In this document: positions 59,395-64,000 of the stretch, one piece after another
Layout of the letters: each line of letters opens with the position of its first letter
Position numbering within the stretch: position 1 is the first letter of the stretch
From: Cryptomeria japonica
Taxonomy: Eukaryota; Streptophyta; Pinopsida; Cupressales; Cupressaceae
Assembly (NCBI RefSeq): GCF_030272615.1
Contig: NC_081405.1
Location: 315,768,041 to 315,832,040, forward strand
DNA length: 64,000 nucleotides
Direction: 5' to 3'
The notes under the pieces: generated by a model
The model's database searches: none
Told to the model about the DNA's origin: nothing
What the model saw: the letters and a program-made list of their open reading frames with translations, nothing else
Translations under genes and position numbers: made by a program

Positions 59395-62072
59395 GCTTGT
59401 TGAAGATGTTTTTGGAGATTTCGTCTAGTCTTAGTAGGAAGTGGAGAAGACTGAGGAGGAGGAATGTTCTCATCCTTAGCACTTGGGTGTTTAGGTTGTG
59501 GTCTCTTAGGCTGGATAATAGGAGAAGAAGAAGGTCTCTTCTCTCTATAAAAAGAAGGAGGAGGAACTGCTCCATATAAAGGAGGAATTTTTGGTTTAGG
59601 GAGAAGACCAAGTCCATCATGACGAGGAGGTATAGGTCTACTCTTAGGAAGTTTATTAGGTATAGACATAGTCACATCCATAGGGATGGGTTGAGAATCT
59701 TCTTGAGGAAAGACATTAGTTTTATCTTTCAAAGGAAGAACTTCCTTCTCAAGAGTGATAGGAATGTCAAGCTTAGGTGTTCTAGGTTCACTTAGAGATA
59801 GGATCATATCTGTTTTCCACTTTTGATAAGATTTGAAAAGATGATCACTTCGCGGAGGAAGAGATTGGAATGGTTTAGGCCAAAAGTAATCAAGAGGAAC
59901 GCTAGAAGTTCTTTCAGCTGGTTTAAAGAGACTGTGATTGACAGTAACAACTTCACCATTATGGGGAAATTTCAAACACTTATGAATAGGAGAAGCGATA
60001 GCTTTCATGGAAGATAGCCAAGGATAGCCAAGCTTCACACGAAATTGTTCGGAAGATGGAATAATAGCAAAGTTCACATCAAGAGATTTGTTATGGACCT
60101 CAATAGGCAATGTAATAGAACCAATTGCAGGAGAAGAAAATGCATCAAATAGTTTCACAATCACATCTGTTTTGTCATAGATCACTTGATTCAATTGCAA
60201 AGTAAAAAGAAATTCTTCAGTAATAACATTAACCATGCATGAAGGATCAATAAGCACTCCACGGCAAGGTATATTCTTAACTTTTGCAACTATGTATAAA
60301 GGACCATCAGGTGCCCTAATGGTTTCACTGGAATCAAATGTGATGGAAGTTTCTTTAGGGATTTCTTGCTGCTCTACAAAGTTAATCACATTCGGAGTCA
60401 TAGACACAAGACCATCAGATGAGAGAGAGGAATCATTAGCCTCAATTGCATTAGAGGTATGAGAAGGCAATGGATCAGTGAAAATCTGAAGATTTTGGTT
60501 AGGAGGAGCTACAGATGTGTTGCCTTTATCATTCACACCAGAAACAGAGATAGTATTATTATCAATCAAATCTTGAATTTTACCCTTTAAAGAAAAACAT
60601 TTTTCAGTATCATGCCCAGGCTGATGGTGAAATTGACAAAAAGATTTATTATCAAAGTAAGGTGAAGTAATCTTTGCAGGATCAATTTGTCTTATAGGAG
60701 GAAGAGTAAGCACATTTTGTTCCAATAACTTATTCATAATACTATGCAATGATTCATTCAAAGGAGTATACTTTCTTTCTTTCTTGAAAAATTTAGAAAT
60801 AGGAAGCACACCTAATGCTGCATTCACATTGTTGTTGATAATGTTTTCATTGAATTTGATGGAATCTCTGTTCGGTTTAAACTTCCCAAATGGTTGTTGA
60901 CTGCTATCACCCTTATCACTCGGAGCCATAGGATGTGATTGTTCCATTTGACTCACAGTCAGTTGATAATTGTGAAGAGTGGCACACAACTGTTGGAAAG
61001 AAGTAAACTCAGAAAACAGAAGTTTGTCTCGAATATCTTTTTGTAAATTAGAAATAAAGATTCTTTGAATATCATTGTCAGGCACTGGAAAAGAAATTTG
61101 AGCATACAAATGCTTATATCTACCAATGAAATCAGTCACTTTTTCTTTAACACCTTGTTTACAATGCATTAAATCAATCAAAGTAACTTTAGGACTTATA
61201 TTGTTTTGAAATTGTTGAATGAAAGCATTTGCAAGTTGTTCGAAAGAAGTAATAGAATAAGAAGGCAATGAGCAATACCATTGTAGGGCTTTGTCTCTTA
61301 ATGTTCTAGTAAACAGTTTTGCAAGCAACCTTTGGTCATAAGCAAAATTGGTACATATTGTTTGAAAAGTCTTAACATGTGTTAGAGGATCTCCTTTACC
61401 ATTATAAAGCTCCAAATGCGGGATTTCAACATGTTTAGGAGGGATAGCTCGAACAATGTCAAGAGAAAGTGGGCTCGTAACATCAAATGTGGGCACACTA
61501 AACTTAGATTGATTCATAGAGGCAATTTGTTGCTGTAAAGAAGAGACAGTTTGTGCAAGATTGTTAATGGTCGCTTCAGTCGAAGAGTTCATATTAGATG
61601 TGTTAGATTGAGATGGAGGTGTTATGTTATTGAAAGAAGGTAAAGAGTAAGGTGGTGGGACTCTATGATAATTAGTCATAGGAGATGATTGGACAGAAGG
61701 AATACTACAAGGAGGGATGGAATGGTTAAATGAATTGCCCCCTTGCGTCATGTTCATTTGTGGAGATATAATAGGGACACTCATTGAAGGAATGAATGAA
61801 GAAGTCGGATTGAATGAAGGAAGAGGGTTAATTGAAGAAGAAGGGTTGCCCCCATGACTAGTAATCACGGGAGGAATGTCTTGTATAGAAGTAGCCATGA
61901 TGTTTGATGTAAAGGTAGGTATACTAGCAATAGGAGTTGTCAAAGGAATAGAATGATTGACTTGAGTAGGGGGTTGTGTATAACCTAAATTTTCAGCACA
62001 ACTTTTCATAGGCATCATTCGAATCCACAATGTGTGCAATACCACACAAAATATCAATTCCATTCTTATCAC
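59391..62072 (-). CDS. element D gag-protease, 893 codons open
   Basis: A long frame with no stop. The Pro/Ser-rich N-terminal third resembles a flexible gag head. The retrotransposon capsid domain follows (LELYNGKGDPLTHVKTFQ, LRDKALQWYCSLPS, FEQLANAFIQQF, VTDFIGRYKHLYAQI), about residues 215-365. At about 473-500 lies a CX2HX4HX4C knuckle (FCQFHHQPGHDTEKC) followed by KGKIQDLID. At about 600-720 lies an aspartic-protease-like domain: GVLIDPSCMVNVIT holds the active-site position (usual D-[ST]-G; here DPS), later VKLGYPWLSSMKAIASPIH. The tail is Pro-rich. Gag would form particles and the protease, if active, mature them. The start is probably upstream in the 62370 frame. Confidence 0.88.
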   Translation of the reverse strand: MIRMELIFCVVLHTLWIRMMPMKSCAENLGYTQPPTQVNHSIPLTTPIASIPTFTSNIMATSIQDIPPVITSHGGNPSSSINPLPSFNPTSSFIPSMSVPIISPQMNMTQGGNSFNHSIPPCSIPSVQSSPMTNYHRVPPPYSLPSFNNITPPSQSNTSNMNSSTEATINNLAQTVSSLQQQIASMNQSKFSVPTFDVTSPLSLDIVRAIPPKHVEIPHLELYNGKGDPLTHVKTFQTICTNFAYDQRLLAKLFTRTLRDKALQWYCSLPSYSITSFEQLANAFIQQFQNNISPKVTLIDLMHCKQGVKEKVTDFIGRYKHLYAQISFPVPDNDIQRIFISNLQKDIRDKLLFSEFTSFQQLCATLHNYQLTVSQMEQSHPMAPSDKGDSSQQPFGKFKPNRDSIKFNENIINNNVNAALGVLPISKFFKKERKYTPLNESLHSIMNKLLEQNVLTLPPIRQIDPAKITSPYFDNKSFCQFHHQPGHDTEKCFSLKGKIQDLIDNNTISVSGVNDKGNTSVAPPNQNLQIFTDPLPSHTSNAIEANDSSLSSDGLVSMTPNVINFVEQQEIPKETSITFDSSETIRAPDGPLYIVAKVKNIPCRGVLIDPSCMVNVITEEFLFTLQLNQVIYDKTDVIVKLFDAFSSPAIGSITLPIEVHNKSLDVNFAIIPSSEQFRVKLGYPWLSSMKAIASPIHKCLKFPHNGEVVTVNHSLFKPAERTSSVPLDYFWPKPFQSLPPRSDHLFKSYQKWKTDMILSLSEPRTPKLDIPITLEKEVLPLKDKTNVFPQEDSQPIPMDVTMSIPNKLPKSRPIPPRHDGLGLLPKPKIPPLYGAVPPPSFYREKRPSSSPIIQPKRPQPKHPSAKDENIPPPQSSPLPTKTRRNLQKHLQQA

Positions 62073-62370
62073 TTTGAAGCATACGTTTTAGACCCTCAAT
62101 TAAAGGAATAGCTTGACTATCAGGGTATTCTTGAGACATCCATTGTCGAAAATCGTCAAATTGGTTATCCAATTTCAAAAGTTGTTCTTCAGAAATCTCA
62201 TGGAGAGCTTCTTCATCATCAGGAGGATTAGAGGAATTACCCATGTCCTCGTTAAAAAGGCTATTCAAATTAGGTTCCATCTCCTCAGTAGTTAAACCTT
62301 GGAAAGACTTAATTCTACGGCTTCGTCTAACGGGAATAGTGTAAGTAGGGCTTATTGTTGTAAAACTCAT
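61993..62370 (-). CDS. element D gag N-terminal frame
   Basis: 125 codons from MSFTTISPTYTIPVRRSRRI to NDAYEKLC and TGA. It includes basic (RRSRRIKSF) and acidic, helical (EEALHEISEEQLLKLDNQ) parts. It overlaps the 893-codon frame by 80 bp. The residues around DAYEK and SCAENLGYTQ suggest one continuous protein separated by a +1 shift near 62010, either a single-base mutation or recoding. It begins about 1.17 kb after the primer site. Confidence 0.7.
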   Translation of the reverse strand: MSFTTISPTYTIPVRRSRRIKSFQGLTTEEMEPNLNSLFNEDMGNSSNPPDDEEALHEISEEQLLKLDNQFDDFRQWMSQEYPDSQAIPLIEGLKRMLQSDKNGIDILCGIAHIVDSNDAYEKLC

Positions 62371-63541
62371 GCACTAGAAAGAGAGAGAAGATTTTGAATT
62401 TAGAGGTAGCAATTTTCAGTAAAATCAGCCAATCTTCTGGATTTAAGCTGTTAAATGCAATCACAACAGTCTCCCGAAATTTCAGAAAAAATGCCCAGGA
62501 CCATGGCGCCCGAAGTGCAACATGGTCCTTGCAACTTTTATTGAAATTTGCAGGGATGAAAGGTATGATGATTTTAGAGCTAATCTGAAAAAATTGAGTG
62601 ATTTTACGTTCTGTAGATAGGCCAAATTAAAGTTGTAATCTCGAAATTGAACCCTATCAAGATTGTCGAAAAATGCAAAATTTGAATTTTTGAAAAAGAG
62701 AGGGAAACTGAAATTTTGAATGTTATGATTTTAGAGGGAATGTCAAGAGCAATGCAAATTTTGGAATTTAAAAATTGACTCAATTTCACGCAAAATTCAA
62801 TTTTGAAAGCGGAAATCAAAGTTGTTGTAATTAAGCACTTAATTTCAAAAGTCACAAAATGCAAGAATTTGAATAAAGCACTGAAATTTTTAATGAATGA
62901 TAACACACTTTTTAGATTTAGGACAGTAAGAACACAATTTTGACACAAAATTTCAATTTCAATGATTTTTAAATGTTTAGAAGCCTTAATTCAAGCAATC
63001 ACAAGACCGACTTTGACTGTTACTTTGAAGGTGTTAAAATTGATAAAATCAGCCAAAATTCTGGATTTTAGTAGGAAAATACAGTAAGATCTCGCTCCCG
63101 AAATTTCGGGAAAAATGTCGTGGACGATGGCGCTCGGCGCCACGGTCCTCGTAACTTTTTTCCAAATTTTCAGGGATGAAAGATATTGTGATTTTATTGC
63201 GGAATCCAAAGTTACAGCTGATTTGGAGATGTTTTGATCAGTGAAATTGTCGGACAAAGGTTGAATCAAGAGGGTTTCAAAAATTAGGGTTTTGACATTT
63301 AACCACTTAATTTTCATAATTAAAGCACAAATATGAATTGAAAATTTGTAATAGAAGGGCAGGTCTGAAACAGGCATTAACATTTAGACATTTCGCAGGT
63401 TCAATTACTAAAAAGAAAATTTAGGGTTTTTATGCAATCACCTCTAAAATTTTGCAAAAGATCAAACATGGAAATGTAATCAATTTTTTCAGATCTAAGC
63501 ATGAAAAATCAGAAAGGATGTTCACGTCGGGTTCACCAAAA
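62371..63541 (-). other. element D 5' leader and primer-binding site
   Basis: The primer site TTTTGGTGAACCCGACGTGAAC lies at about 63520-63541 (minus strand), touching the LTR. The leader contains two copies of a segment of about 158 bp (62424-62580 and 63047-63205), each with the GC-rich dyad and the flanking words cccgaaattt and cagggatgaaag. Confidence 0.75.
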
Positions 63542-64000
63542 TGTAAAGCGGAAAATCGCGATCGAACCCTAGTTGTTCTCCCCTCTTCCAACTCCAAGGA
63601 GAGAGAAGGGAGGTTCGCTAGGATTCAATGGTTTTCACTTAGGGGAGAGACTTTACATTCAAAAGAGGGGTTGAAACCCACAAGATCCAATCCCACGTAA
63701 TGCAAGATTGGATGCTAAATGTGTTTCAAGGGTTAAGACAGCAAGGCTACCCTCTTTTGTAAAGAATGTTGATAGGAGAATTAAGCTAAGCATGCATAGA
63801 AAGTGATAAAGATTCGCTTATAAACTGAGATAGGAATACAGTATGAAGCTGCGGACCTGGAATTAGTAGTAAAATGTGAATACGGCGCTGTCCTGCAAAT
63901 TTGAGCAAAAGTTGTCGGGACGATGGCGCCCGACGCCACAGTCCTCCGAAAAATCCGCGAAACGAAGGGGGATATGTCCGTCTCTGCACAAGGATTCCAG
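63542..64000 (-). repeat. element D 5' LTR (partial, cut by window end)
   Basis: 459 bp, colinear with 56989-57446, with about ten substitutions, most of them transitions, three of them clustered in the GC-rich dyad. Confidence 0.93.

Larger units (their letters stand above)
56989..64000 (-). mobile_element. element D: Ty3/gypsy gag-protease element, minus strand, runs off the window
   Basis: On the minus strand: 5' LTR (63542 to beyond 64000), primer site TGGTGAACCCGACGTGAAC, a 1.2-kb leader, gag-protease frames (62370-59391), a short overlapping frame (59394-58999), a 0.7-kb 3' region, polypurine tract and 3' LTR (56989-58259). No RT, RNase H or integrase lies between protease and 3' LTR, so D is non-autonomous although its gag-protease frame is open. 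The visible LTR parts differ at about ten places in 459 bp, so it is comparatively young. The left flank catcg is the candidate target duplication. Confidence 0.88.

Noticed and set aside
1-64000. Envelope-like genes, pararetrovirus sequence, CRISPR arrays, rRNA or tRNA genes
   Set aside because: Looked for on both strands; no viral movement or coat motifs, no spaced palindromic arrays, and no rRNA or tRNA box patterns found by eye.

Overview
The window looks like intergenic DNA of a land plant with a very large genome. It is AT-rich and packed with nested, decaying LTR retrotransposons (Ty1/copia and Ty3/gypsy), plus plant L1-type LINE ends and one spliced plant gene. Nothing prokaryotic is present. 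A gymnosperm is my best guess from the amount and age of the nested elements, but the sequence does not prove the lineage.

Layout. 1-3014: end of a decayed copia element (RT-RNase H, polypurine tract, 3' LTR). 3015-10298: non-coding DNA, two copies of a LINE RNase H end about 5.1 kb apart, and between them a decayed minus-strand gene for a large protein I do not recognise. 10299-12936: non-coding with short tandem repeats. 12937-19410 (minus): an HVA22-like (TB2/DP1) gene in five exons, with a 5.5-kb last intron holding a 1.7-kb GA-rich tract and a 1.4-kb AT-rich tract. Its exon 4 carries a frameshift and a lost splice acceptor. 20214-48574 (plus): copia-type element A, starting about 0.8 kb upstream of the HVA22 start codon. 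Nested in A are element B (minus, copia gag, 21973-30244), a 375-bp TRIM-like element T (30247-30621) and element C (minus, Ty3/gypsy Tat-like, 32860-45477). C carries an antisense plant-mobile-domain ORF with its own TATA box. 49486-52299: element F, two 1.33-kb LTRs around only 157 bp, with a perfect 5-bp target duplication. 53351-56988: 5' part of gypsy element E. 56989-64000: element D (minus), inserted in E and running off the right edge, with a long open gag-protease frame.

Theme. Apart from the decayed copia piece at the left edge, no LTR element shows a recognisable reverse transcriptase or integrase. Elements A, B, C and D keep gag-like sequence, and A and C carry extra ORFs. They look like non-autonomous passengers that would need proteins from relatives elsewhere. 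D looks youngest: about ten differences by eye over 459 bp of its two LTRs, and an uninterrupted 893-codon frame. A is much older, with roughly 9% differences over the first 115 bp of its LTRs and many stops. In-frame stops in old copies are mostly TAG/TGA at positions that read as Trp, Gln or Arg, as expected from decay of methylated cytosine.
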